Source: Novosphingobium acidiphilum DSM 19966
Lineage (GTDB): Bacteria > Pseudomonadota > Alphaproteobacteria > Sphingomonadales > Sphingomonadaceae
Reading direction: 5' to 3'
Length of the DNA: 64,000 nt
NCBI RefSeq assembly: GCF_000429005.1
Contig: NZ_AUBA01000014.1
Coordinates: forward strand, 38,515-102,514
Positions 17,067 through 25,374 of the stretch are shown here, piece by piece (the stretch's first letter is position 1; every line of letters begins with the position of its first letter). The notes beneath the pieces were generated by a model. It did not search any database. It saw only the letters and a list, made by a program, of their open reading frames with translations, and was not told the origin of the DNA. Made by a program: the position numbers and the translations under genes.

Positions 17067-17861
17067 TTATGCCAGCCCCCTGTCCACGTTCATGCGCGAT
17101 GCATCGCCGATCTGGCTTCCCCCATCGACATCGAGGATCGTGCCCGTGATATAGGCCGCAGCCTGGCTCGACAGGAACACCGCTGCTTCGGCGATTTCGG
17201 CGCATGTGCCCCAGCGTTTCATCGCGATACGGTCATAATGCGCCTGGCGCGTCGCTGGGTCGGGCGCCAGCCGCACCATCCCCTCGGTGTCGGCGATCGG
17301 CCCCGGCGAAATGCCGTTGACCCGCACCAGCGGACCCCATTCCAGCGCAAGCACCCGCACCAGCTGGTTGATGCCGGCCTTGGCCGCGCAGGCATGGGCC
17401 TGCATCGCCATGGCATTGACCGCCTGGCCTGCGGTGATCGCAATCAACGAAGCGCGATCGGCCAGCAGATCGTGACAGCCGCGAAACACGTTGAAGGTGC
17501 CGACCAGATCGATATCCACCACCGCCTTGAACGCATTGGCCGACATGCCGAGCACCGGTGCCAGGAAATTGCCGGCAGCCCCCGACACCACGATATCGAA
17601 CGCGCCCAGTTCACCCCGCACTTCGTCCATGGCGCCGCGAATTGCGCCGAAATCGCGCACATCGGCGGTCCGCCAGATCGCGCCATGGCCGATCTGTGCG
17701 GCAGCGGCGGCCGCTTTTTCGGGATTGCGGCCCAGCACGGCCACCGTGGCGCCCAGTTCGGCAAAGCGTTTGGCAATACCCAGATTGATGCCGCTGGTGC
17801 CGCCGGCAATGAACGCGACTTTGCCGGCCAGAAGATTGTCGCGAAACGGGGACTGTTCCAT
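17067..17861 (-). CDS. Short-chain dehydrogenase, 2,4-dienoyl-CoA reductase-like
   Basis: The 264-residue SDR has the nucleotide-binding motif AGGTSGINLGIA (~20-31) and the segment SGAAGNF. Where classical SDRs have YxxxK the protein reads HACAAKAG: the Lys is kept but the usual Tyr is not. This, with LEWGPLVRVNGISPGPIADTEGM, matches DECR-type 2,4-dienoyl-CoA reductases, which remove double bases in unsaturated acyl-CoA breakdown using NADPH. It sits 11 bases after another acyl-CoA-type SDR gene, so a fatty acid degradation role is inferred. Confidence 0.78.
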   Translation of the reverse strand: MEQSPFRDNLLAGKVAFIAGGTSGINLGIAKRFAELGATVAVLGRNPEKAAAAAAQIGHGAIWRTADVRDFGAIRGAMDEVRGELGAFDIVVSGAAGNFLAPVLGMSANAFKAVVDIDLVGTFNVFRGCHDLLADRASLIAITAGQAVNAMAMQAHACAAKAGINQLVRVLALEWGPLVRVNGISPGPIADTEGMVRLAPDPATRQAHYDRIAMKRWGTCAEIAEAAVFLSSQAAAYITGTILDVDGGSQIGDASRMNVDRGLA

Positions 17862-17872
17862 TGGTGTACCTT

Positions 17873-18655
17873 TCAGCGCGGGGCCATGCGGATACCGCCG
17901 TCGAGCCGGATCGCCTGCCCGTTGAAATAGGCATTGCGCACCAGTTCCAGCGCCAGACTGGCATATTCGTCGGGTCGACCCAACCGTTTGGGAAAGGGGA
18001 CCGAGGCATTCAGCCCGTCGAGCACCTTTTGCGGCAGGCGGCCCAGCAGCGGAGTGCCGAAAATGCCCGGCATGATCGCGTTCACGCGAATCCCGAAATC
18101 CATCAGATCGCGCGCCATCGGCAGCACCAGGCCATTCACCCCTGCCTTCAGCGAACCATAGGCAACCTGGCCGATCTGGGCGTCCTGCGCGGCGACCGAG
18201 GCGGTCAGCACGATCGTGCCGCGTTCGCCGTCATCCAGCGGATCGGTCGCGGCCATGCCAAGCGCGGACAACGACGCCACGCGATAGCTGGCGATCAGGA
18301 TGCCCTGCGCGGCAAATTCGTAATCCTGCGTCGACAGCCGGGTCAATTCGCCGGTTTCGCGGTTTCGACCCACGGTCTTGCCCTTGCGATTGGCCATCGC
18401 GCAGTGGACCAGCACGCGTTCCTGGCCATGCGCGGCGCGCGCCGCGGCAAAGCCGTCGACCACCGACTGTTCGCTCATGATATCGACATGGACAAACTGC
18501 CCGCCGATCGCGGTGGCGACCTCGGTGCCCAGGTCGTCGTTGATATCGAATATCGTCACGCGTGCCCCGGCTGCCGCCAGCGCCTCGGCCGTGGCACGTC
18601 CCAGACCCGAGGCGCCGCCGGTGACCACTGCGGCGATGGTTGAATCGATCTGCAT
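17873..18655 (-). CDS. Short-chain dehydrogenase, 3-hydroxyacyl-CoA dehydrogenase type II-like
   Basis: The 260-residue SDR has the glycine motif TGGASGLGRAT (~13-23), DIN at the second strand typical of NAD+ preference, and the catalytic YGSLK. The C-terminal half (VNAIMPGIFGTPLLGRLPQKV, then FPKRLGRPDEYASL) resembles HSD17B10/HADH2-type 3-hydroxyacyl-CoA dehydrogenases. It is the first gene of a two-gene operon with the DECR-like gene. A GGGAGAG ribosome-binding site and a palindrome lie just upstream. Confidence 0.8.
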   Translation of the reverse strand: MQIDSTIAAVVTGGASGLGRATAEALAAAGARVTIFDINDDLGTEVATAIGGQFVHVDIMSEQSVVDGFAAARAAHGQERVLVHCAMANRKGKTVGRNRETGELTRLSTQDYEFAAQGILIASYRVASLSALGMAATDPLDDGERGTIVLTASVAAQDAQIGQVAYGSLKAGVNGLVLPMARDLMDFGIRVNAIMPGIFGTPLLGRLPQKVLDGLNASVPFPKRLGRPDEYASLALELVRNAYFNGQAIRLDGGIRMAPR

Positions 18656-18667
18656 CCCATCTCTCCC

Positions 18668-18683
18668 TTAATCAATCGATTAA
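18668..18683. promoter_or_regulatory. Palindrome upstream of the SDR operon, possible operator
   Basis: TTAATC-AATC-GATTAA forms perfect 6-base arms 13 bases upstream of the start codon of the SDR pair. Its place between promoter and ribosome-binding site fits a repressor operator, for example of a TetR-type fatty acid regulator, which is inference. Confidence 0.45.
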
Positions 18684-18723
18684 AGCGAGCGATGGCCGGT
18701 GGCAAGAGCCAGGGCCCGGACCC

Positions 18724-18741
18724 TGGCCTTCCTCAAGGCCA
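18724..18741. terminator. Hairpin between fliA and the SDR operon
   Basis: TGGCCTT-CCTC-AAGGCCA is a perfect 7-bp stem with a 4-base loop downstream of fliA. It lacks a T-run, so termination is only possible. Confidence 0.35.
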
Positions 18742-18803
18742 AACAAGATGGGCTGGGCCTTTTACAGGGTAACCCCACAGGCTGCGCAATGTGTCTGCGC
18801 CGC

Positions 18804-19535
18804 TTAAAGCAGATCGAAGCCGTCGCCCAGCAGGCCCTTCAGCTTGTCCAGCGCCTGTGCCTTCAACTGGTGCACACGCGGCACGCTGACCTCGAGCACA
18901 CCGGCAATTTCGGCCAGGTTCAGTTCCTCGACAAAATAAAGCTGGATGACCATTTGCAGCCGTTCGGGCAGCGCCGCGATCGCATCGGTGACCAGATGAC
19001 GCGTTTCCTCGTCGGCAATCATGGTAAAGCTGTCGGGCCGGTCATCGGCAAAGGCCATCGAGCTGTCGGAATAGGCATCGTCGATCGGTTCAAAACGCAG
19101 CGGTTCGGCGGCCGCGCGCAGATTGCCAAGATCCGACAGGGTCACCCCCATCGCTTCGGCCAGTTCGCTTTCGGTCGGTTGGCGACCCAGCAGCGTCGCC
19201 AGGCTTTCGGTCTGATCGCGCAAGGTGCGGCGGCGGTCCGAGGCCGAGCGTGACATCGGCGCGGTGCGCCGGATCAGATCGACCATCGCGCCGCGCACGC
19301 GCAATTTGGCATAGGCGGCAAAGCCGTCCTCGGTCTGTCCGGTGTGTTTCTGCGCGCATTCGGTCAATGCCACCAGGCCCGCCTGGATCAGGTCATCGAC
19401 CTCGATCCCGGCGCGCCCCGAGCCATGGGCGTGCCACGCCAGACGCCGGACCATGGGCAGAAAGCGGCGGATACGATCGGCGGTATCATCGCGATAGGCG
19501 CGCGCCGCGCCAAAGCTGCGGTGATGAAGGTTCAT
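18804..19535 (-). CDS. fliA: Flagellar sigma factor FliA (sigma28)
   Basis: FliA directs RNA polymerase to late flagellar genes. The 243 residues contain sigma regions 2 (IEVDDLIQAGLVALTECA ... FAAYAKLRVRGAMVDLIRR), 3 and 4 (LPERLQMVIQLYFVEELNLAEIAGVLEVS). Length and motifs match the FliA/WhiG type. It overlaps flhA by four bases and is the last gene of a sigma54-driven operon. Matching target sites lie before flgM, both flagellins and fliD in this window, and its anti-sigma factor FlgM is encoded at 23055. Confidence 0.95.
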   Translation of the reverse strand: MNLHHRSFGAARAYRDDTADRIRRFLPMVRRLAWHAHGSGRAGIEVDDLIQAGLVALTECAQKHTGQTEDGFAAYAKLRVRGAMVDLIRRTAPMSRSASDRRRTLRDQTESLATLLGRQPTESELAEAMGVTLSDLGNLRAAAEPLRFEPIDDAYSDSSMAFADDRPDSFTMIADEETRHLVTDAIAALPERLQMVIQLYFVEELNLAEIAGVLEVSVPRVHQLKAQALDKLKGLLGDGFDLL

Positions 19536-21688
19536 GCGGCAAGTCCTTCGGGTTGCGGCATCCGGGGGGCCGGGTTTGCGCTTGCGCCGCCGGTCTGGTC
19601 GGTCAGTGCGGGCGGGGGGGGAGCGGCATTGGCCTCGCCACCGATCACCGCGATCACTTCGATCGGCTGGCTTTGCGGCAGTTCGGAAATTGACAGGACC
19701 ACGCAGGCGGGTGCGCGGAACCGCAGCGCAGCCGACAGCGTGCGCCGCGCGCGCGGCTGCACGATCAGCGCAGGCGGGATCGCGCCGGGGCCGCGTTCGG
19801 TGATGATTGCGGCGATGCGTTCGCCAAGGCCGCGCGCCAGATCGGGCTCGATCACGGGCAGTCCGCTGACCGGGTCCTGCATCCCCTGGACAATCATCGC
19901 CTCAAGCCCGGCCTCAAGCGTGATCACCGGCAATCGGTCATACGCGCTGCACACGCGGCCAACGATCATAGGTCCCAGTTCGGCGCGCAGGATATCGACC
20001 AACCGGTCGTGATCGGTGGTCTGCTGCACCGCCTGGCCCAGGGCCGCCAGGATTGGCAGCGGATGCGCGATGCTGACCCCGTCCTCAAGCAATGCCCGCA
20101 GGATGCGCGTGATCGCGCCCAGCGACAGCGGATTGGGATGGACCGTGTCGACCAGACCGGCCGAACGTTGCCGCACCCCTTCAAGAATGGCGCGCACTTC
20201 GTCGGGTCCAAGCATGGCCTGTGGCCGTTCGCCCAGCACCTGGTTCAAATGCGTGGCGATCACCGTGCCGGCATCGACCGTCAGATAGCCTTCGGCGATC
20301 GCGGCATCGCGGCTGGCCGGATCGATCCACAACGCGGGACAGCCAAAACTGGGATCGGTGGTCGGCTCTCCGCGCAACAGGTTGCCCGGACGCGCTTCGC
20401 CCGCGTTGATCGCCAGAATGCGGTCCGGCCGCACCGTGGACCCGCCGATTTTTACCCCGCCCAGCATGATGCGGTATTCGTTGGGCGGCAGTTCAAGCGA
20501 ATCGCGCACACGGAAATGCGGCACGATAAACCCGCAGGCCTGGCTCAACTGTTTGCGCACGCCGGTGATCCGCGCGACCAGCGGCGATCCACGATTGACG
20601 TCGACCAGATGCACCAGGCCATAGCCAAGCTCGATCGTCACCAGTGTGTGATCCGACACTTCATCAAGCATGATGCGCGATGGGTCAGGCGGCGCATCGG
20701 GTGCCGGGGCATCGGCCACCTTCTGCCGCTCTGCGCGCTTTTTCAGATTCCACCACAGCCATCCGGCCATCGCCGCAGCGGGCAGGAACACCGTCTGCGG
20801 CATTGCCGGGATCATGCCGATCGCGGCCAGAATCACCGCCACCGGCAGCCAGGTCGAAGGCGCGGCGAATTGTCCGCCGATCTGCCCGGCCAGGTCGCGG
20901 CTGTCGGCCACGCGCGTCACGATCACCGCCGCCGCGATCGACAGCAACAACGAGGGCACTTGCGCAACCAGCGCATCGCCCACCGCCAGCGTCACGTATT
21001 TCTGCGCGGCGTCGGCGGCGGTCAGTCCGTGGCTGAGCATGCCAAGGCAGAACCCGGCAATTATGTTCACGCCCAGGATCAGAACCGCGGCAATCGCATC
21101 GCCTTTGACGAATTTGCTCGCACCATCCATCGAGCCATAGAAATCGGCCTCGGTCGAAACCTCGCGGCGGCGCTGTTTGGCCTCCGACGCGTTGATCAGT
21201 CCGGCGGCAAGATCGGCATCGATCGCCATCTGCTTGCCCGGCAGGGCATCGAGCGTGAAGCGCGCCGAGACTTCGGATACGCGGCCAGCACCCTTGGTCA
21301 CCACCACCATGTTGATGATCATCAAGATCATGAACACGAACAGACCGACCGCGAAATTGCCGCCGATCAGGAAGGCGCCAAAGCTTTCGATGACATGCCC
21401 GGCCGCCGCGCCGCCATTGTGGCCATGCACCAGCACGACGCGGGTGGATGCGACGTTGAGCGACAGGCGCAGCAGCGTGGCAAACAGCAGGACCGAGGGA
21501 AACGACGAAAAATCGAGCGGCTTTTCCGCGTTCATGGCCGCCATCAGCACCGCCACCGACAGCGCGATGTTGAACACGAAAAACACGTCGAGCATCATCG
21601 CCGGGATCGGGATGACCATCAGCGCGATCAGGGTCAGGATACCGGCGGGCAACGCCAGCGCGCCAATATTGGCAAGCCGTTTGAACAT
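19532..21688 (-). CDS. flhA: Flagellar type III export protein FlhA
   Basis: FlhA forms the nonameric ring of the flagellar export gate. The 718 residues show eight N-terminal membrane segments (to ~325), the conserved cytoplasmic FHIPEP loop region (FTLDALPGKQMAIDADLAAGL), and the large C-terminal docking domain for chaperone-substrate complexes. It lies between a lytic transglycosylase gene (3-base gap) and fliA (4-base overlap). No flhF or flhG gene accompanies it here. Confidence 0.97.
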   Translation of the reverse strand: MFKRLANIGALALPAGILTLIALMVIPIPAMMLDVFFVFNIALSVAVLMAAMNAEKPLDFSSFPSVLLFATLLRLSLNVASTRVVLVHGHNGGAAAGHVIESFGAFLIGGNFAVGLFVFMILMIINMVVVTKGAGRVSEVSARFTLDALPGKQMAIDADLAAGLINASEAKQRRREVSTEADFYGSMDGASKFVKGDAIAAVLILGVNIIAGFCLGMLSHGLTAADAAQKYVTLAVGDALVAQVPSLLLSIAAAVIVTRVADSRDLAGQIGGQFAAPSTWLPVAVILAAIGMIPAMPQTVFLPAAAMAGWLWWNLKKRAERQKVADAPAPDAPPDPSRIMLDEVSDHTLVTIELGYGLVHLVDVNRGSPLVARITGVRKQLSQACGFIVPHFRVRDSLELPPNEYRIMLGGVKIGGSTVRPDRILAINAGEARPGNLLRGEPTTDPSFGCPALWIDPASRDAAIAEGYLTVDAGTVIATHLNQVLGERPQAMLGPDEVRAILEGVRQRSAGLVDTVHPNPLSLGAITRILRALLEDGVSIAHPLPILAALGQAVQQTTDHDRLVDILRAELGPMIVGRVCSAYDRLPVITLEAGLEAMIVQGMQDPVSGLPVIEPDLARGLGERIAAIITERGPGAIPPALIVQPRARRTLSAALRFRAPACVVLSISELPQSQPIEVIAVIGGEANAAPPPPALTDQTGGASANPAPRMPQPEGLAA

Positions 21689-21691
21689 CGG

Positions 21692-22561
21692 TTACATCCC
21701 CAGCGCGCGGATGCGGCCATAGGCGGCGCGCACCGCCGCCGGCACTGCACCATCGCCCGCGTCGGCCAGACCGAACGCGGATTGCAGGGTATCGGCCATC
21801 GAGCTGCGCCCGGGCGCGGTGGATTGGGCCAGTGCGGCAAATTCGCGCGCGATCGGCCCGCCGGCAGGTTGCGGTGCTGCACCGGGTGTCGCCGGCGGCA
21901 AAACGCCCCCGCCGGGCCGCGCCGGAGGGGCAGAAGCCGCACCCCCGGCCATCGCCGTTTCGATACGGTTGCGCAGCTGCTCCATCACTTCGCCCACGCT
22001 GCGCGGGGTAGAGCCGGAAAAGAATATCGCGTGATTGGCCGCGGCCGCCCTGGGCAGCAAGGCGGCCGCACTTTGGGTCGGATCGGCCGACAGTGCCGAC
22101 AGAAACCGGGCCGAACCGTCGGGTCCCAGGAAATGCGCCAGATACAGCTCGGCATGATCGGGCTCGCGGCCAAGCACCCCATACAAAAAGGTGCGGTTGT
22201 CGCTGGCAAGTTCGCCCGCCATCATGGCCGACATCTGCGGATCATCACGCAGCGCCAGCCATTGTGCACGGGTTGCGGGATCCTGCGACGCGCCCGAGGG
22301 ATCGAGGCCAAGCTCTGCACCATGGCGACCGAGCATTGTCATCCAGGTCGATCCGGTGAACTGGTACAGCCCGCGTGCGCTGGAGGTGCGCGCCTGTGCC
22401 GTTGGCACCAAACCGGATTCGAGCTTGGCCTGCGCCAGCAGATACTTGAAATCGACCCCGGTGGCCGCGGCCGCGCGCGCAATCGCGGCCTGCACCGGGC
22501 CTTGTGGGGCAACCGGCATTCCGCCAGAGGCCAAGGGCAGGGGGACCGGGACATCGGGCAT
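21692..22561 (-). CDS. Flagellum-associated lytic transglycosylase (SLT fold)
   Basis: The 289-residue protein has an SLT-type domain at residues ~20-110: LLAQAKLESGL with the catalytic Glu, then SARGLYQFTGSTW. Lytic transglycosylases open peptidoglycan so that the rod can pass. FlgJ in this cluster lacks the muramidase domain, so this enzyme probably replaces it, as SltF does in Rhodobacter. I see no Sec signal at the N-terminus; export by the flagellar apparatus is a possibility. The C-terminal region is Gly/Ala/Pro-rich. It is the first gene of the operon with flhA and fliA. Confidence 0.8.
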   Translation of the reverse strand: MPDVPVPLPLASGGMPVAPQGPVQAAIARAAAATGVDFKYLLAQAKLESGLVPTAQARTSSARGLYQFTGSTWMTMLGRHGAELGLDPSGASQDPATRAQWLALRDDPQMSAMMAGELASDNRTFLYGVLGREPDHAELYLAHFLGPDGSARFLSALSADPTQSAAALLPRAAAANHAIFFSGSTPRSVGEVMEQLRNRIETAMAGGAASAPPARPGGGVLPPATPGAAPQPAGGPIAREFAALAQSTAPGRSSMADTLQSAFGLADAGDGAVPAAVRAAYGRIRALGM

Positions 22562-22615
22562 GCTGGCTGATCAACCTTTCCGGCGCGCGCACGGCGCGGC
22601 TCGGATCATTGTTCA

Positions 22616-22630
22616 GCAAGAGGCGTGCCA
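22616..22630 (-). promoter_or_regulatory. Sigma54 promoter of the transglycosylase-flhA-fliA operon
   Basis: The minus strand reads TTGGCACGCCTCTTGCT, which is the -24/-12 consensus with GG and GC exactly 10 bases apart. The predicted transcript starts ~43 bases before the transglycosylase start codon. Confidence 0.85.
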
Positions 22631-22674
22631 ATTTGACACTGTCGGGGACCTCGGTCGCGCGGCAGCGAACAAAT

Positions 22675-23055
22675 TCAGCGCAGGCGGCGAACGCGTGCCG
22701 CATCGACATTGGCGCGATACAGCGCTGGCTGGCCGGTCAAAGCGTCCAGCCGCGCCGAAACATTGGCGGCAATCAGATTGCGCACTTTGCGGTTGGTTTC
22801 GTTCAACCGTCGCGCCGCATCGAGCAGCCCCCGGCATTCCTCGTCAACAGCGTGCGCTCCTGTGTCTTCCAACCGGCCGCACAGCACATTCTTGCGCACG
22901 GTGCAGCCAACGATCGAATCGACATCCAGAGCGGCCAGCGCGTGCCGCTCTGACTCCAGAACGGTCAGCATTTGCCGCAGGATTTCGCGCAGTTCGAACG
23001 GGTGCATCACGCCCGGCGCGGCGCCGGTTGCGTCGGGCATGGTTGCTGTAGCCAT
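22675..23055 (-). CDS. flgN: FlgN-like flagellar export chaperone
   Basis: The 126-residue protein is mostly helical (LREILRQMLTVLESERHALAAL; LLDAARRLNETNRKVRNLIAANVSARLDALTG) with the FlgN family pattern, including the C-terminal LNETNRKV segment. FlgN delivers FlgK and FlgL to the export gate. It overlaps flgM by one base, the standard pairing. Sequence similarity in this family is low, so part of the call rests on position. Confidence 0.75.
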   Translation of the reverse strand: MATATMPDATGAAPGVMHPFELREILRQMLTVLESERHALAALDVDSIVGCTVRKNVLCGRLEDTGAHAVDEECRGLLDAARRLNETNRKVRNLIAANVSARLDALTGQPALYRANVDAARVRRLR

Positions 23056-23348
23056 TACGAAGCCTTCTGCAGCAGGGCGCCGGCGGCGATCATCGCATCG
23101 CTGATCTTGGCCGGGATCACCGGGTATGTTCCGTTCTGCACGGCCTGGCGGATCTCGGCGACCCGCGCCTGATCGACCGGAACCGGGCCGGCGTCTGTCG
23201 ACAGGCTGGTTTCCACCTGGGGGGTGGCACTGGTTGCCGCGGGGGTTGGCGCAGGGTTCTGCCCCGGGACACTCTGCGTGGCAGGCTGAACGGGGTTAAG
23301 CTGCACCGCGCCAACCGGGCGCGACGCTCCGATTTCAAATGATGACAT
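23055..23348 (-). CDS. flgM: Anti-sigma28 factor FlgM
   Basis: FlgM binds FliA until the hook is complete and FlgM is exported. The 97 residues have a disordered Pro/Ala/Thr-rich N-terminal half and the conserved C-terminal FliA-binding helices (VDQARVAEIRQAVQNGTYPVIPAKISDAMI). It is preceded by a candidate FliA-dependent promoter, which would give negative feedback, and is co-transcribed with flgN. Confidence 0.92.
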   Translation of the reverse strand: MSSFEIGASRPVGAVQLNPVQPATQSVPGQNPAPTPAATSATPQVETSLSTDAGPVPVDQARVAEIRQAVQNGTYPVIPAKISDAMIAAGALLQKAS

Positions 23349-23378
23349 GGCACGCTCCTGTCGGTTGCATCACAGCGA

Positions 23379-23408
23379 AGAACGGCAAGGCGGCAATGCA
23401 ATTAAGCC
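23379..23408 (-). promoter_or_regulatory. Candidate FliA (sigma28) promoter of flgM
   Basis: The minus strand reads GGCTTAAT, 14 bases, then GCCGTTCT. The same TTAA(A/T)-N14-GCCG arrangement occurs before both flagellins and fliD. It lies ~31 bases before the flgM start. Confidence 0.7.
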
Positions 23409-23459
23409 ATTCGGAAAAAATTTGCCGCAGCGGAGCATTTTTGCCGGGTCGGGCCGGAG

Positions 23460-23975
23460 CTATTCCACCCGCACCTCGACCAGACCGGGTCTTACGACTT
23501 GGGCCTGGAGCGGGTCGGACTTGGCCTGGGTGCGCACTTTAATCCATGCGCCCACCGCGCCCGATTCCAGTGCCTCGGCCGACTGCGACACGGAAAAACC
23601 GTCGCCGGTGATTGCCACCGTTACCGACTGGCCGCGCTCGATGACCGGACCAGCCGGGGTTGTGCGGGCCAGACCCGACATCGCGACAAAAATGTGCCAG
23701 CCGCCCGGATCGGGGCATTCGACCAGGATGCTGGCATGAGCATCGCCGCGCCACGACAAGGCGAGCGGTGCCGCACAGGCTGCCAGCCGCAGACGCCGAT
23801 CGACCGGGCGGGCCGCGCCGCCTGCGGCACCGATCGGTTGCCCGGTGAACGCGGCCACGTCGCGATCGATCGCGGCGGGATCGTGAAGACCCTCGGCATG
23901 GGCCGCAACCAGCGGCACGACGAGGGCGAACGGCAGCACCGCAAGACGGCGCATCGAAGCGTTTGGTGTCATCAT
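23460..23975 (-). CDS. flgA: Flagellar P-ring assembly chaperone FlgA
   Basis: FlgA is the periplasmic chaperone for P-ring protein FlgI. The 171 residues have a Sec signal (LAVLPFALVVPLVAAHAEG) and a C-terminal SAF domain (GPVIERGQSVTVAITGDGFSV, GAWIKVR). The annotated start overlaps the upstream ExbD-like gene by four bases; an internal ATG at 23951 also precedes the signal peptide. It is at the 3' end of the motA-like/exbD-like/flgA operon and ~110 bases before flgM. Confidence 0.88.
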   Translation of the reverse strand: MMTPNASMRRLAVLPFALVVPLVAAHAEGLHDPAAIDRDVAAFTGQPIGAAGGAARPVDRRLRLAACAAPLALSWRGDAHASILVECPDPGGWHIFVAMSGLARTTPAGPVIERGQSVTVAITGDGFSVSQSAEALESGAVGAWIKVRTQAKSDPLQAQVVRPGLVEVRVE

Positions 23976-24448
23976 GTCCCTGACCTTGCAAGCGGCGTGC
24001 CAGCATCCGCGTCATAGCCGACCACCGCGCTGGCCCCGTCGGGTTGGCCCGGTTCGACCACGATCCGCGCGGTATCGCCGCGCGCGCCCGCCGCGCGATC
24101 AAGCTGCGCGGCCTCGGCCAGCGCGGCGGCCCGCCCGCCCGGCGCATAATGCACCGTGATCGTCAGCCGCAGACGCGGATCGCGCGCCACCTCGCCAAGC
24201 CAGCGCGACAGATCGGGCGCGCCCATGGCGGGGCGCCACACACCCACCGGTTCGGCCTGCGGGGTCGGTGCCATGATCGGCGATCGCGCGTCTGGACGGG
24301 CGGGGCCCGGCGCATGCCCACCGGGCTTGTCCGTACCCAACGGACCATCGGGGGCATCGCCAAGTGCCGAGGCGGTGACCATGAACAGGATCAGCGAAAG
24401 GTCGGCCAGAATCGTCTGCCAACTGGTGCTGACGGTGCGCGCGATCAT
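23972..24448 (-). CDS. MotB/ExbD-like single-span protein without peptidoglycan-binding domain
   Basis: The 158-residue protein begins with a short cytoplasmic segment and one membrane span (TILADLSLILFMVTASALG) carrying an Asp at position 16. This matches the proton-carrying Asp of MotB, ExbD and TolR. A periplasmic region of ~130 residues follows, Pro-rich at first, with no OmpA-type peptidoglycan-binding domain. It overlaps a MotA/ExbB-like gene upstream and flgA downstream. It is therefore a candidate B subunit of a second ion-driven complex in the flagellar locus. I know of no named homologue. Confidence 0.65.
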   Translation of the reverse strand: MIARTVSTSWQTILADLSLILFMVTASALGDAPDGPLGTDKPGGHAPGPARPDARSPIMAPTPQAEPVGVWRPAMGAPDLSRWLGEVARDPRLRLTITVHYAPGGRAAALAEAAQLDRAAGARGDTARIVVEPGQPDGASAVVGYDADAGTPLARSGT

Positions 24449-25098
24449 GCCGCTTCGGCCCCGCCGCGACGCAACCGGGGGGATACGGCCGCAAATTGCG
24501 CGGCGATCCAGTCGATCAGGTCCTGCCGCGCAGCCTCTTCGCGTTCGGCACGCCGCTCGATCGCGCGCGCCAGCGGGGCCAGCAGCATGTTGGCCAGCAA
24601 CAGGCCGTACAGCGTGGCCAGCACCGACATCGAAATCGCGTTCATGAACATCGCCCGTGCAATCCCGCGTCCTGACAGCTGCGCCAGCGAGACCAGCGTC
24701 CCGGCCAGACCGAACACCGGCGCCAGATCCGCCGCCTGCGCCAGCGTGACGGCCGCGCGCTGCGCCCGGGCCAGGCGTTTTTTGCGATCGATGGTGTGAT
24801 GCATCAGCAGCATCGAGGCCGAATGCCCCTCGATCATCGCCTTGATCGCATCGTCGAGCGCCGGATCACCGGTGGCGCGCGCGCGCGCGCGATAGACGCC
24901 GTCCTTGCGGATATCGTTGGCCAGCGGGGCCAGATCGCGGCGGATCAGGTCGGGATTGAACGAAGGCCGCAGCAATGCCGCCAGCGCTCGCGCAGTCGAT
25001 CGACAATCGGCGCGCCCCGCGCGCAGCACGGTTGCCAGCAGGGTTCCGCCCACCACGATGGCTGCGGGCACGGGATCGATCAGGTGGGCAAGGTCCAT
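24445..25098 (-). CDS. MotA/ExbB/TolQ-like channel protein
   Basis: The 217-residue protein (start MDLAHLIDPVP chosen because a membrane segment follows directly) has about three hydrophobic spans. It carries the MotA/TolQ/ExbB signature AADLAPVFGLAGTLVSLAQLSG and FMNAISMSVLATLYGLLLANMLLAPL. These families form the A subunits of proton-driven motors. The true stator genes motA-motB lie elsewhere in this window (33464-35166). With the following ExbD-like gene it forms a second A/B pair within the flgA operon. Its role is unknown. Confidence 0.75.
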   Translation of the reverse strand: MDLAHLIDPVPAAIVVGGTLLATVLRAGRADCRSTARALAALLRPSFNPDLIRRDLAPLANDIRKDGVYRARARATGDPALDDAIKAMIEGHSASMLLMHHTIDRKKRLARAQRAAVTLAQAADLAPVFGLAGTLVSLAQLSGRGIARAMFMNAISMSVLATLYGLLLANMLLAPLARAIERRAEREEAARQDLIDWIAAQFAAVSPRLRRGGAEAA

Positions 25099-25312
25099 AT
25101 GCGCAAGGGGTCCTGCCGGAACGGATGAAAGCACGGTGGGCGCAGGAACCAACCGCCTCGGGGGATGACGTGGCTGGTTCCTGCAGGTCAAAGGACGGCG
25201 GCCGGCCGGCGGATTTCAGGGCGGGCACGACTTTGCCGCCGATCCGGCAATCCGGCAGCGGTTTGCCGCCAATGCCACCGGCAATGGCCATCACAGGCCT
25301 CGCCACAGGGTT

Positions 25313-25327
25313 TGGCACGCGCCTTGC
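25313..25327 (+). promoter_or_regulatory. Sigma54 promoter of the flgB operon
   Basis: TTGGCACGCGCCTTGCA matches the sigma54 consensus with GG at 25314-25315 and GC at 25326-25327, exactly 10 bases apart. The predicted start of transcription is ~36 bases before flgB and would serve flgBCDEFGHIJKL-motAB. Confidence 0.88.
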
Positions 25328-25374
25328 AGTCCATGGTCCCGTACGACGTTGCACACAGGAGCATCGAGACCATC

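Noticed and set aside
20009..22570. Open frame of 853 codons antisense to flhA and the transglycosylase gene
   Set aside because: The product is His/Arg/Gln-rich without any domain and spans two certain genes; it is a GC-skew shadow.
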